NCBI GenBank assembly: GCA_030789695.1
Contig: CM061141.1
Location: forward strand, 194,691,689-194,755,688
Direction: 5' to 3'
From: Scilla litardierei
Taxonomy: Eukaryota > Streptophyta > Magnoliopsida > Asparagales > Asparagaceae
DNA: 64,000 nt
The position numbers and the translations under genes were made by a program. Below, in pieces: positions 31,471 to 44,428 of the stretch (position 1 is the stretch's first letter; each line of letters starts with the position of its first letter). The notes under the pieces were generated by a model. That model had not been told where the DNA came from. It searched no databases and saw only the letters and a list, made by a program, of their open reading frames with translations.

Positions 31471-33132
31471 ATGTGGAGACCCAATTTTGATGCTCAGATG
31501 GGAGAATATTATTTTGATCAGAGTACTCAGATGGGACAATATTACTTTGATGAGAGTGCTCTGACGATTGAAGAGATGCTTGCACATCAGATTGAAATTC
31601 AAACTAGAATTGAAAGGGGTTATTTCCAATTGGAATTGGTGAAGAGAGACCCTGAAATGAATGCACTCATGCCTCAGGCCGCAATGATCCCCAGAGATAT
31701 CGTTTCTGCTTCTTCATCTTATTGGCAAGAATCATCGCTAGTCATAATGCTAGAGCCAGAATGTGCCGTCGTCGATCCCACACCCTACGATTCAGCTATT
31801 GCATATGAAGGGTGGATGGACGAAGAGGCAATGTGAGAAGCAGAAATTGAATCATATGCGTCGCCAGAGGAGGACACATTTCAGAACTTGCTGGAGGGCA
31901 TCTTGGAGTCAGTGAGGTTCATGGGTTCTGCCAGCGTCACGGCAGGCGATGCGTTTGAGCTAAGCTTTGCAAATTTTGTTATGAAACTTTTTTCAGCTGT
32001 AGAACAATTGGGGGAGACATCCGTGTCAGTTATGATTTTTTGGGGAGTAGACTACTTTTTTGGATTGCTTGCTGGCTTTCTCCTCCCACTTTATACATCC
32101 CCACAAGTTGACACACATGAGCAGCCGGCATCGCCATTCCAGAGAGAGCCCGCATTGATAGTTTTTGAGGAGGCCTTACACGTAGAGCCAGAGCTTATCG
32201 ACGAGGAGGTCGTGCATCGAGACGGGGACACAGCCATTCATGAGGATCCCGAGCACTGCACTCCTCTATTAGAGCTTCCACGGCCACCTCGTTCTTCCAC
32301 TGACGCCGAGGAGCCTACAGAGCTTATGCATACCGACGAGGAGGATGTGCGTGAGGACAAGGACACCACGACCATATACAAGTGGTCCGCTCCACATCCA
32401 CCTCCATAGCCATCTCTGTCGCTGTTTCTTCCTTGGTCTGAGGTCAACCACGATGATGTCATTCAGGACATCAGGCAGATGGTGGAGCATGAGCATATCG
32501 TCGAGGAAGATGAGCATGAGGGCTTGGTTACAATGGTCCACTTCATGGAGCCTGAGTCACATCTACCTCTACCGTCACTCTCCATTTCTTCTGCGGCTGA
32601 GCATCTACTTGAGCATATTGCCCCTATTCTGGGAGATTGTCATACTCACTCTCACTCCACATTTAAGTCTTGCTTTTCACGTCCTATTTCTTTAGACTTA
32701 TATGTTTTTGACAAACCATATCTCTCGCAGGACACAGGATCAACTTCCCCTGAGGTATGCTACGGTGTGTCACCACCTGGAGAGCCACTTCTCTTGGAGA
32801 GCGAGGATTTGGTCGTCACTAGTACAGAGGATAGCGACCCATTCTCAGGGAGTATTCGTCAACCTTTTATTATTTTTCCATCTTATTTTGACGATTATCT
32901 CTGGGATACTTTTATTTTGGGAAAAGATTTCTTTCCATAGGCTAATGCACCTTATTCTCTGCAGGTTATAGGTGGACACCTACGAGGGATGCTTGAAGGT
33001 GCATTGCTTTGGTCCATTGGCACACGGGACACAGCGCTTCTGGCGGAGCCACAGAAGGAGCAGTTAGAGCAGCTACCTGCCCCACTCCAGATCTTGGATC
33101 TGCATATGCTCAGGTGTATCCTAATCCAGTAG
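31471..33132 (+). pseudogene. N1 ORF of unknown function, three in-frame stops
   Basis: A single frame of 554 codons begins MWRPNFDAQMGEYYF and ends at TAG 33130-33132, interrupted by TGA (31834), TAG (32407) and TAG (32938) but with no frameshift. Visible features are tyrosine-rich N-terminal repeats, ALTIEEMLAHQIEIQTRIER, a hydrophobic segment of about 20 residues (VMIFWGVDYFFGLLAGFLLP) that could span a membrane, a long acidic middle, and a C-terminal block YFDDYLWDTF ... LLAEPQKEQLEQLP. The last block recurs in N4 (62040-61715, minus strand), so this is a real transposon protein. It sits where gag should be, but I do not recognise gag motifs. Just after the third stop a CTCTGCAG (32957-32964) resembles a splice acceptor, so part of the apparent ORF may be intronic. 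Confidence 0.6.
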
Positions 33133-34950
33133 TGTAAAAATTTACAGCTTTCTAGTTTAGATTAGAATAATCTCGTCTCCTCTCATTAGCGAGGAGAGTA
33201 TCTAGGGTTTGCTTTTGCATCATAATCACCCATCATGTCGTGCCCTTCTATCATTTCACCCCAATCATCCTATTCTTGGTCTTTTGGCATTTTTCTTGGC
33301 CCCGTTATCATTTTTCTGCATGAGACCCCTACCACCTCCAAAGGGTGGTGATGCCTGTTTTGCTTATTGTTCACTCTCCCCTTTATCTTTTATGCCCCGT
33401 ATCGGACTTTCATATCTTTTGGGGATAGCTTATATTAGCTTGGGGGAGAGTATCACCCATAGTCATTTTTGTTATTTTTGATTCATCTTCCCCCTCTCGT
33501 GAGTGATCTCATTGCATTGAGGGCAATGCAAGATTTAGCTTGGGGGTTGCATTTCATGCATGTTTTCCTTTATTTTCTTCCATTTTCCACCTTTTTCATG
33601 CATCAAAAATTTTTCTTTTCATTTTTATGCATCATTCCCATCATGCATTTTTCTTTCTCCATTTCATTCTTGCATCTTTCTAGAGATGAACCCTCAATGA
33701 TATTTTGCCACTCATGCTTCACTTTTCGCACTTGAGCACCTTTTTCCATCACGCTATTTCTTTGATTATTCAATGCTCAATATGTGTTTTGCCATCTTTT
33801 GGGTTTATTTGCTATATTCCGAGATTGTTGGTTGTGATTGTGTTTAAGGCATGCTTCTAGCTATATATCATATTTTAATATGCCCCTCTATTTGAAGTTC
33901 CTAGATTTTCACGCTTCATTTTCAAGAAACGATTATTTTACCATCCTACCCCCGTGCTTCTAACTCTTGCATGAAATACTATATGTGTACTCTTATCGCA
34001 TGTGTTAGCTACCTTTCAACGTGATTAGGATAACCACACCCTTGTTCCGTGCTTTAATTCATGAGGATTTCCTTGCCATGCTTGGATTTCTCAAATGTTC
34101 TCTTTTGTTTTACTTTGTACATTCCCCCTCATTGTGCATCGTTCTCCCATTTGGGGGAATGCACACTTTTGTGCATATTTTTGTATAATGGTCTTTCGGG
34201 GTTCTTCATAACCTAACGCCCTAAAGCCATCTGGCTTGGGATGCGTAGGCCACCCTTGCATTCCATTGCGATTCCGCAAGTTTGCAAGACAAAAATATTA
34301 AATCAAAAACAACAAAAAGCAACCAAAAACCAAAAATATGTATATATGCCACATTCTCCCCTTTTCCTTCGCTCTCCACATCTCCTATATTTGAGAGCAC
34401 CATTGTATATAGGGAAGGCAAGAGTTTGTACAAAGTGATCTTTCCACATCTTCCCCATTTCCTTTTGAAAATACAAGCAAGGCAAGAAAGTGTTTCGAAA
34501 ATCGAAAACGACAAGTGTGTGTGTGGTGATTTCTTACATCCTAGAGATCGATAGTTATTCCCATGATTCATATCTATTCTTTCTTACTTCTTCATGCATG
34601 TATGGGTATCTCGTATTCACCGTTTGGAGGATTTGATATGAATTTTGAGCTTTCTCATATTTGGGCATATTATCTACTATAATACGCTATGATAGCTATG
34701 CCTTTGCCAATGTCACGCCTCTATCTCTTTTGTGCTCTATTGATATGAACCCATGATGCTATATTATGAGATTGAATTCTTGATTTAGATTGTGATATGC
34801 TTTTCCCTTGTGCTTTATTGTGTTGGTGATTACATTTGTGTTTTGGAGAGGGTGATCTAGGATTTTTCGCTTTCCTTTATTGATCTCGCTTCTGATCTTC
34901 ATTCCAACTCGTCTTCCTCGGGGCGAGGAAGCGTTTAGCTTGGGGGATTT
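33133..34950 (+). other. N1 3' internal region, no gene
   Basis: T-rich DNA resembling 21568-23239 of E1: the CATTGAGGGCAATG stem and AGCTTGGGGG (33515-33548), and GAGGAAGCGTTTAGCTTGGG just before the 3' LTR as purine tract. No pol motif. Small frames are compositional. Confidence 0.6.
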
Positions 34951-36888
34951 TGACGCTTTTTCATATTTCACCTTTTACACACGCTCTTTACCATGCTTTC
35001 ACATGCATTTCATCTCATTCCATGTTGTATATATCACATTTTGGTTCATATTGACTATTGGGTGTATTGCTTGTATTTCAGGTAAATATCGGCATTTCGG
35101 CGTCTTCTGGAGTCAACCTTGCATGTCGGGACCAAAGTGCGCGTATACGGCAAAGATCCGATGTCCAAAGAGAAGGATTTGAAGTTTTGGAGATTCAACT
35201 GATCGGGTGGGCAGACCCACCCGATCGGTTCGTACACATATATCCGACCCGGACAGAAGCTGAAGTGAAGAACAGCTCACCCGATCGGTTCAGCGATCGG
35301 GTGAACCCATCAGTGCTCTCTTTCTTGTGTGCACTTTCCAACTAATCGGGTCATCACTCCGGGTCATTTTGGGGAAGAACTCACCCGACCGGTTGATACT
35401 TCAACCGATCGGGTGGCCTTTTCTTCCCCTTTCGTGCACTGCTGCCATTCATTGAAGATATTCTATCATTCTAGAGGTATTTTGGGTGATCTCTTATTTT
35501 TATAGCGTCGGCATATTCGTTAGATTTCCAACAATAGATCGCATGACCAAATCCGATTTTTCTACATTTTTCTGGAATTTTCTGAGCGCAGCTGGGTGCT
35601 AAAATTGGAAGCTGTCTGGATTTGCATTTCACCCGATCGGTTGGGTGTCTGGGTGGCCGATCGGTTGGGTGTCCGGGTAGCCGATCGGTTGAGCCATTTT
35701 CAGCAACTGAGTCTCTATTTATTTCCACCTGATTGGTTGATACCTCAACCGATTGGGTGGGCCTGTTTTGGCAGTTTTAGTGGGTTTTTGGACCCGAACT
35801 GTTAAGGGTTTGTGGGGGCTTATTTATAGGAGATTGTGCATGACTTGTGAGAGCTCCTCCCCCATTTTTTCAGCAGTTTTCTTCCCCTTTCTTGGGAGCT
35901 TTAGGTTAGGTTAGATTAGGTTTTCTACTTCAATAAATTTTGTAAAGGATTGGTGATTCAATTGCAAGATAAGTATCTTTTCTCTCATTTTCATTGTTTT
36001 GTGTTATTTTTGTTTTGCTTGATGATGAATGTTTATTTGGATTTATTGATTTCTATCATGTTCTTCATCATTGAGTAGTTCTTGATGAACCCTAATATGG
36101 GTTAGCGTAGGATTGATGCTTGGGATTTACATTTGACTTGATTGCATGGTATGTGTTCGATGGAATGTGTCAATGGGGATTTCTAGCAATCTGAGTCCAA
36201 TTCGTACGGCAACACACTAGATGTGTTGGGGATTGGGGTCCGGTGTCTTGTCCAGTCAAGATCCGCTTTGATGTATTGCTAGAAATCACATTCGACCTAT
36301 TTGGCCATTAGGGTTACGCAGGGGCGTTTTATTGTCATTGGCAGGAGAAAGACCGCCTCTGACCTTCGGGCCAAGGAGAAATAAAACTGGTGTTTGATCC
36401 CCTAGCCACATCTCACGCCCCTATCGTTGACATCGAGTCCTCGCGTGTGGGAACGGCTTGGATGAAATGTTGGGAGTTATCATTGTAGCCTTAATGCTCC
36501 TGGTTGCGGAAGGTGTTAATGGACATGGGAATGCCCACCGTCCGGAACCGGGTAGACCAAGCGTACTGGGCATCGACCGGAATATCGGGCTCATGGGACG
36601 TTAGGTACCACCTTTAGGGGCAATGTCTCACCCTGGGTCAAGTCAAATGCCAAATTTCATGAGTGCTCTAGCCCGTGTTAGCGAGGATTCTTTTCTTGTC
36701 TTTTTATTTCTTTCCTTTATTTCTTCACTACTCACTCTTATTATCCGCGTAGCTCTCACATAACCTAGGCGAGGCTAGTAGCCATTCAAGCCATCCACCT
36801 CCCTGAGTTCGATAAATCGCACCATACACTAACCGTGCACTTGCGGTAAAACGACACCGCGCCCAAACCATAAATGGGGCGCCGGTCA
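34951..36888 (+). repeat. N1 3' LTR (different subfamily)
   Basis: Starts TGACGCTTTTTCAT rather than TGACGTGCGTTTAT. Its palindrome array lies at about 35190-35765, followed by TATTTATA at 35821-35828. It ends GGGGCGCCGGTCA like E1. About 0.4 kb longer than the 5' LTR. Confidence 0.8.
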
Positions 36889-38189
36889 CATGCACCGTTG
36901 CCACAGCCTCCAGGGCCACCTCGCCTTCAACACACCTCCCTCCAGCAGCCACACGCCCTCGAGCTCGTGCACTCCGCCGAATTCGACTGAAGACCCGTCG
37001 CCATCGCCGGATCAGATCCGATCCACCGCCCAGATCCGCCGCCTCGACCCCTCCTCCCTCCCCTTCCGTCACCGATGAGCCCAACACCCCAGCCGCCCGA
37101 ATTCCGCCGCCCGCCTGATTTCCTGGCAGCGCCACCCCTGCTCAGCGGTCCGCTGCCGTCGCCTGCAGCTCCTGCTACCGTGCCACACCCATCCGCAGGC
37201 CGTCGTCCTCCCTTACCGCCCTTGACGTGACCCGAGGCTCATCTCCTTGCATTCTCTCCCTGCTAATTGAAGAAAGGAATAGTGTAGTAGAGGAAGGAGA
37301 CATAGAGGCAAGCGAGAGTAATGATTTCTTTGTTTCATTAGTTATATTCATATGTGCATTATACTTGTGTGTTGGTGATGTAACAGTATATTAGAATATT
37401 AAGTATTTGGTTAGTATATATGTACGCCAGTTAGTATACAATAAGTGCCTAAGTACTGTTATATTATATGTAGGTTAGTAGTGCATATACGCAGTAAAGT
37501 ATAGTATGGTGTATACTTGGGCTAATACGATTATTGGGTGGTTTTATTTTTCCGTTGATAGTTTAATATTGCAAACCCATGTCGCAAATAAATACGCTCA
37601 CCGTTACGACCATCTGCACACTCGAAACCGACTATAACAGGCAAGTGTGCATTTTACAACCTTTTAATATCGTTCCATTTAACTGCTAAATCAAGAATTG
37701 CCAGTACTACTTTATACCATGTTGCACATCATGCTCGTACACCCCTGATTGAATGGTTATTGATGGAATATATTGATGGAACTTATTGATGAAACGGAAC
37801 ATTGGGCCTTCGGGCAATTACAGACTATTGGGCCTTTGGGCGTTACAGATATTGGGCTCGAGGGGCATTTACGGAATGTTTGCCACTCGGCAAACATTGA
37901 ATTACGGATACACTTATGGACACTTTGGGTGGGGTAGTCCAATGTAGTAAAGGTCAGAATGCTGGATTACACTCTTTTGGTGAACTTGACCGACACCTGG
38001 CTGGGTCGGTGAGTGTAGAGCCACGGGTAGCTCCCGTTGGCTTGGGTGTAATGCTAGTCACTTCTCCCTCAGACATTGGGCTTGTCACAAGGCACACTTG
38101 ATTGATTGTCACTCTCTTTTACTCATGTTGTTACTAATGAGGATTGCGTACTCTACTAGTTACCCCGACATTGTTCGTGTACTAATACC

Positions 38190-38450
38190 ATGCTCATTAC
38201 TGTACGCACTACAATTTCCATGCTTATTGATGTACACACCACACTTGCCACTGCTTTGCACACCACACCTGCCATGATTATTACTGTACACACAACACCT
38301 GCCATGCTTATTGCTGTACACACCACACGTGCCATGCTTATTACTGTACACATTACACCTTGCCATGTTCGTTACTTTACGCACTACACTTCGCCTGCTC
38401 ATTGCTTTGCACACTACACTTGTTATGCCATTGTTTGTATACAACGCTTG
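38190..38450. repeat. minisatellite (~30 bp unit) within LTR-A
   Basis: About eight degenerate units of the form CATGCTTATTACTGTACACACCACACCTGC. The same array occurs in LTR-B at 54456-54715. Open frames across it on both strands are artefacts of the repeat. Confidence 0.85.
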
Positions 38451-39019
38451 ACGTACTCATATGTTTCTTACTCAGCCAGGCTTTAACTAATATTAATTCT
38501 ATTTTTTGTCACGCATAATGCCATGAAATCGTTTTGAAAACCTTGCCGAGTGTCAACTTTCTTACCTCTTTAAACTTGCTCATCGACCCTCGCTGGCGTA
38601 TATTTCCTTGTCTCTTCTTGTGAAATATACGTCAGGTATTAGACAGGTTTGCAGAGGGGTTTGCTTAGAGACTGAGCAGGTTGATCAGGAGTGCCTTGCC
38701 GCCGAGTTTCCCCGCTGAGAAGCTTTGTACCCTCGCATCATCTTTGTACCTATTACTCATTCAAAATTTGTATGGGCATTAGACCCTCCTCTTTTCAATT
38801 CATACATTATTGTAACTATTCTGAGACTTGAGATTGTAATTAATTAAATTATCTGTGTTGTTTGAGTTGTATGCAAGAACCTGCAAGTATTATCACAGAC
38901 ACTTATTGTGCTTAAACCAAGGAGGAAGAAAAGAAAAAAAATAATTCCTTCTTGTTTTAAGCACATGCGGACCCGCTCGCTTCCTCGCTCCCAAGTACAA
39001 TGGGAAGCGGGGCGTGAAA

Positions 39020-39448
39020 TGTTTTAGGGTGGCCCATGCAGGTCGAGCTATGCAAAATACCATTAAACGACATGGATAAGATTACAATCTTGATCCTCAA
39101 GATCATCCTCCTTGAATTCTCTATCCCAGTCTTGTTTAATAGAAAATCCTAGTACGTCTTAGGATTTCAAATTCTCAGTTGACCCCAATAAGCTCACCAT
39201 CGATCATGAAGCCATCTTCGACATTATCCATATAGTGACAAACAATGGTCAGGTCTACATCATCGTTCTTTATTATTGACTAAGTGGATTCCCCTCGTGA
39301 CACCTTAGTCATCATACTTTTTGATCCTCGTTAGCCATAGGAATCATCTCCACCATTACCTATTCTGCAATTCTTTGATTCGTGTGGTCGTTACACTCTC
39401 CCATTAGTACTAAATTCCGAGGACGAAATTTTTATAAGGTGGGTAGAA
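39020..39448 (+). other. internal region 1 of the LTR array (429 bp)
   Basis: No ORF. Starts TGTTTTAGGGTGGCCCATGC, corresponding to the post-LTR block of N3, and ends with the purine tract AAGGTGGGTAGAA (39436-39448) directly before LTR-B. Lacks about 40 bp present in internal region 2. Confidence 0.75.
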
Positions 39449-40283
39449 TGTAACGGCCCGTTTTCATCTATATGTATTCCGTACGTATTATTACTAATAT
39501 GGTGATTTATTTAAATATCTTCTTTATAATTTTTTCTATTATTTTATTCCTAGCTCGAACACGCGACATAGCGATCGCGTTATTTTTCTCCTCTAACTTG
39601 TGGTTGATGTTGGATGCAAGGGCGATAATCGTATTAATTAAATCACATTTTGACCGAATCGATCTCTCGAATTAAAATATGGTAATCAGATTGACTCTCT
39701 AAATATCTTGATCAAATAGAATCTTCATCGTACGTAGTTAGATTTCGAAATCAGATTTAAACCATATCGTAGTCAAATCATTTCCCTAATAAAATCTTAT
39801 CCAACCACCCTGATTATATATTTTCCTAAATCAATCATAATCTTATATCCTTAAACAAACTTATCCCATAATCGAATCTTAACAGATCAAATCCTAATAA
39901 TTCGAATTATCTGGATATCTCCAAAAGAAATCTCATATTAATAAATCCTAAACCCTTAAAATCTATATCCTAACTTAATCAAATCGTATCTGATATTTAC
40001 TAACTAAATTGATCTCATCAAATCGTATAATATCCTAACTAACCTAATTATCCGACTAAACTTATCATATGCTAAAGATTTCCTATAACCAATAATATCC
40101 CAAATCAATTATTTTACCAACTAAACCTATTACATCATATCCTAAACCTTAGTTAAAATATAAGTGTATCTTAACCAACCATTGACACAGCTTCTCCCAC
40201 CCACAACAACTCGCCCACAATCTCGCATGCGTAATTCTTGAAACCAAATCCGCTCGATTTTGTGCTTGGGGACCTCCACTATC

Positions 40284-42009
40284 TGTAATGCCCTACGAAG
40301 CTACTGCACAAGTACTAGAGGGGGGTGAATAGTACTTTAAAATAATTAAGAAGATAATTCCTAACTATCTTGCAAACTCAACCAACAATGCGGAAATGTA
40401 AAAGTAGACAACAAATAAATGCAATCGCAAACACACGATATAACGGGTTCGGATCCATCCAAGTCTCCCCGACTTGTTCCCGGTGATCCTACGTCCCAAA
40501 CACCCGGATCCCCTCCGGATACTTGAGTTAGAGACCTCTAACTCAAATTTGCACTATGAAATACTTGTAGAAAACCTCTACAGGATCAAATCATACACAA
40601 AAGAAATTGTGACTCCCACAAACCGGGATCACAAACAAACTCTCACAACCGAGAGTAAAACTTGCAATATTCAAAGTGAATTGAAATAAGAAATGCTTAC
40701 CACAAAAACCTATGCCTTGAGTAAAACTTACGATTTAGGGCAAAGAGGATTTTGGGGAATATGAATGGCACCAAACCCTAGCTCCAAGTAGATGACCAGC
40801 AATGGAAGCCTAGGAGGATGTTGGTGACCTAGAATCAAGCTCTTGGCTTGGAAGGCTCACAATCAATGAATCTCTCTTTTGAAATAAGAGTGAGGGAGAG
40901 ATTCTTGAATGAAATGAATGAGCTTTGAATGAGAATTAATTGCTTCTCTTTAATCTCTAAACTTCAATAAATATCAGCCTTGAATGCTATGAAAGCAGCA
41001 CTCCAAGTATATATAGGATAGATGAAAGAGAGAGCAAAATTCGTGGCGTTTAATGCTCCAACGGCTCTATTCTGAAGCAGACTAGTCGGTCAAAGAAGGA
41101 TCACTGACCGACTAGTTCATCAACTAGTCGGTCGGTGAAACAACATGAACCAACTAACTGAAGAACATCCAAAAGTTAAAGTTCAGAAGATAGTGAACTA
41201 GTCGGTCCAAGAAGACTTGCCAACCGACTAGTTTCACAACTAGTCGGTCGGTGAGTGTTCTTAGACCGACTAAGAGTCGAAATAGTATAGGTTGAAATCA
41301 AGTTGAACTAGTCGGTCTGAGAACAAATTCCAACCTACTAGTTTCTCATCTAGTCGGTCGACAAACGTTCTTAGACCGACTAATGATAAACAGTAGCTCA
41401 GGCTGAAAACTGAACACAGAACTAGTCGGTCTAAGAATGATTCCTAACCGACTAGTTTCACAACTAGTCGGTCGGTGAACCTTCTTAGACCGACTAACTA
41501 TAAACAGTGAATGAGCTGAAATTAGTCAAGGCATTCTAGTCGGTTCAAGAAGCTTTGCCGACCAACTAGATTGCCATCTAGTCGGTTGGTTCTTCTTCTT
41601 GAACCAACTAACATGCACAAAAAGCCGAGAAACAAAGCGCGAAGCTTCGGGAAATTTTGTATGGGCTTTTAATAAGATCCTAGCTCTAAGATGTGATCGT
41701 TAAGAAGATTAAAACGTAAGACCTACTCAAGGCTTAACATTCTACGAAACGAAACTAGAAGACTATAAATAAAACTTGACGAACCGTATTCAAATGCTTC
41801 GATTCGAATCTCTTGACTTCAATAAAGGTCCTTGAGCTTCAACGAAGCTTCAAGCATACGATCACGCGCTTTGAGAAGTCTCGAGACGTCGCTTTTGATG
41901 TTCATAGAAGTTTGGCGACGATCTCCATAATTGCACTCACAAAGAGTTAGTTCACGATATTTATGTTTGTTCATCATCAAAACCAAATCCGGGGAATCAA
42001 TACTCAACA
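40284..42009 (-). mobile_element. N2: solo LTR, probably copia-type, with ACCGACTAG array
   Basis: A 1726-bp TG...CA unit with perfect CTATC duplications (40279-40283 and 42010-42014), no internal region and no ORF. Orientation is minus: the TATATATA box (41008-41015) reads leftward after the array. The minus-strand 3' end contains CTATTCACCCCCCTCTAG, a string common at the ends of plant copia LTRs, so I infer copia. The palindrome array at 41086-41610 matches that of N3. Confidence 0.7.
41086..41610 (-). promoter_or_regulatory. N2 U3 array of ACCGACTAG / CTAGTCGGT motifs
   Basis: Five tandem units of about 110-115 bp, each with up to four motif copies in alternating orientation, so that pairs form hairpins. 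ACCGAC is the core of the DRE/CRT site bound by DREB/CBF factors in plants. The array lies upstream of the TATA box on the minus strand. Confidence 0.65.
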
Positions 42010-42240
42010 CTATCATTTTCTCTTTTAGGCATCATTTTCTTCCCCTACCGAACAACATAGAGGTGCACAAAATAAGTCCTCAGTCTACACCACGTTTTCC
42101 TTCTCATATCTCAACAAAACCACATCACCCTCCCCTCATTTTATAACTGTAACCACGTCCCCTCTTTCTGTCCCCTCCCATACAAAACTCTATCCATCAG
42201 CTCTCTAACTTTTATACCCAGTAAGAAAAAAGGAAACGAG

Positions 42241-43072
42241 ATGAAACCCAAAGCCCCCACAGACTCACGAACCATTTTCCCTCATCTCTCCAAATGTCGG
42301 TGCTTCGACCCACATGCCCACGCCGCACTCACCCCGCCTCTCCGATCTCCGACAGATCACCGCCAGACCCCCGATCAACCCCGAGGCACCAGCCCTTGCC
42401 TCAAGCACAGCTTCATCTCTTCGACACCTCCATTCACCGCATCAATCCGAGCCCTCCTCAACCTCATTCCCTATCGCCGGCAATGGACCCGAGGGCTCTT
42501 CCCACATGCGCCTCCATCCCTCTCCTCTCCTCTCGTCGACAGTACCCCTTCCAAGCTCCAACCATCAAGCCTCCACTCTCACCCAGGCCGCACCGCAACC
42601 ACCTGCCACTCGAATGCCCTCGCCCTTACCACACATCTCCTCCTCATCACTGGCAAGCCTGTACGCCCGTATTCCCTCTCCAATCACCACCAGCGACTGT
42701 AATGCTTCTGACCTCGCCACAAGCCCTGTCTCCCTCGACCACCGCCCTCAGAGACTCCCCAGAACCCCTAGGCCATCCTACTTGAATCCCAATCACCAAG
42801 AGCCTGAGCCCTCCGCCTTGCTTCATCCGTGCTCCACAAACCAAGCGACGCCCTCTGCCTTCAGCCACCTCGCCGAGCCCCCTCCCATCGACAGGCCCAA
42901 TCCGGGTCTGTGCAGCACCGCCATCCCGCAACCTCTAAGCAATCCGACAACACATGACAACCGACCCCTCTCCTCTCTTTTGCCTCAGCCTGTTCCTGAG
43001 CCCCCAGCTCCATCAGGCTGCAGTCCCTCCTCCAACGACCTAGGAGCCCACACAACCCCAAAGGCCGCGTAG
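42241..43072 (+). other. C-rich block of LTR-B with a 252-codon frame
   Basis: The longest frame (42314-43072) is Pro/Ser/His-rich with no recognisable domain. LTR-A lacks its ATG (ATA) and has a frame change, and LTR-C is shortened. The conserved feature is nucleotide composition, not a protein. It may be part of the element's transcript leader. Confidence 0.35.
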
Positions 43073-44423
43073 TCCTCCCTCTCTCGCCGCACGCGCCTCC
43101 ACCTCGACCTAAGACCCCGAATCCCGCTCCCATGTTTCGAAATCCCCTCCCCTGTCATGAATCCCCTTCCACTGTTCCCATCTACCACACGGTGACACCC
43201 CCGCACGCCCGCCGCTAGTCGCCTCCGAGCAACACTCCCGCCTACTCTCTCCAGCCACCCACGAACCCGCACCTTTGCCACAGCCTCCAGGGCCACCTCG
43301 CCTTCAACACACCTCTCTGCGGCCAGCCACATGCCTTCGAGCTCGTGCACGCCACCGAATTCGCCTAAAGACCCGTCGCCACCGCCGGATCAGATCCGAT
43401 CCTTCGCCCAGATCCGCCGCCGCGGCCCCTCCTCCCTCCCCTTCCATGACCGACGATCCCAACACCCCAGTCCCCCGAATTCTGTCGCCCACCTGATTCC
43501 CTGGCCGTGCCACCCCCCGCTCGGCAGTCCACTGCCGTCGCCTACAGCTCCTGCTGCCGTGCCCCACCTATCCGCAAGCCGTTGTCCTCCCTTGCCGCCC
43601 CTGCCGTGACCCGGGGCTAATCTCCTTGCATTCTCTCCAGGCCAATTGAAGAAAGGAACAGTGTAGTAGAGGAAGGAGACATAGAGGTGAGAGAGAGCAA
43701 TGATTTCTTTGTTTCATTATTTATATTCATATGCGCATTATACCTGTGTGTTGGTGATGTAACAGTATATTAGAATATTAAGTATTTGGTTAGTATATAT
43801 GTACACCAGTTAGTATACAATAAGTGCCTAAGTACTGTAATATTATATGTAGGTTAGTAGTGCATATACGCAGTAAAGTATATTACGGTGTATAGTTGGG
43901 CAAATACGATTATTGGGTGCTTTTATTTTTTCGCTGATAGTTTAATATTGCAAACCCATGTTGCAGATAAATACGCTCACCGTTACGACCATCTGGACAC
44001 TCGAAACCGACTATAACAGGCAAGTGTGCATTTTACAACCTTTTAATACCGTTCCATTTAACAGCTAAATCAAGAATTGCCAGTACTGCTTTATACCATG
44101 TTGCACATCATGCTCGTACACCCCTGATTGAATGGTTATTGATGGAATATATTGATGGAACTTATTGATGAAACGGAACATTGGGCCTTCGGGCAATTAC
44201 AGACAATTGGGCCTTCGGGCGTTACAGATATTGGGCCCGCGTGGCATTTACGGAATGTTTGTCACTCGGCAAACATTGAATTACGGATACACTTATGGAC
44301 ACTTTGGGTAGGGTAGTCAAATATAGTAAAGGTCAGAATGCTGGATTACACTCTATTGGTGAACTTGACCGACGCCTGGCTGGGTCGGTGAGTATGGAGC
44401 CACGGGTAGCTCCCGTTGGCTTG

Positions 44424-44428
44424 GGTGT
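44424..44428. repeat. target site duplication GGTGT of N3, left copy
   Basis: GGTGT here and at 54311-54315. LTR-A, which lacks the insertion, has a single GGTGT at this point. Confidence 0.95.

Larger units (their letters stand above)
29733..36888 (+). mobile_element. N1: Athila-like non-autonomous element with two dissimilar LTRs
   Basis: Inserted in LTR-A. The flanks CCTGC (29728-29732) and CATGC (36889-36893) are a target duplication with one mismatch; uninterrupted LTR-B and LTR-C read CCCGC at this point. The left LTR is 29733-31262 (1530 bp), the right 34951-36888 (1938 bp). They share ends (TGACG...) and the second half, but differ in most of U3. The primer site TGGGGCCGTTGCTGGGGA (31269-31286) is a degenerate tRNA-Asp site. 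It has one decayed ORF and no pol, and the post-ORF block CATTGAGGGCAATG...AGCTTGGGGG at 33515-33548 as in E1. Confidence 0.8.
27660..39019 (+). repeat. LTR-A, interrupted by N1
   Basis: About 4.2 kb after removing N1 (29733-36893). It begins inside the LINE, after ATTTT. AT-rich U3 (27660-28690), a TATA-like TTTTTATACCC near 28690, a C-rich transcribed-looking block (28720-29732 and 36894-37260), an AT-rich block, a ~30-bp minisatellite (38190-38450), then the GC-rich end. Confidence 0.8.

Noticed and set aside
38156..38486. Three overlapping frames on both strands in LTR-A, repeated in LTR-B
   Set aside because: Open only because the ~30-bp minisatellite unit lacks stops; not protein-coding by any conserved feature.
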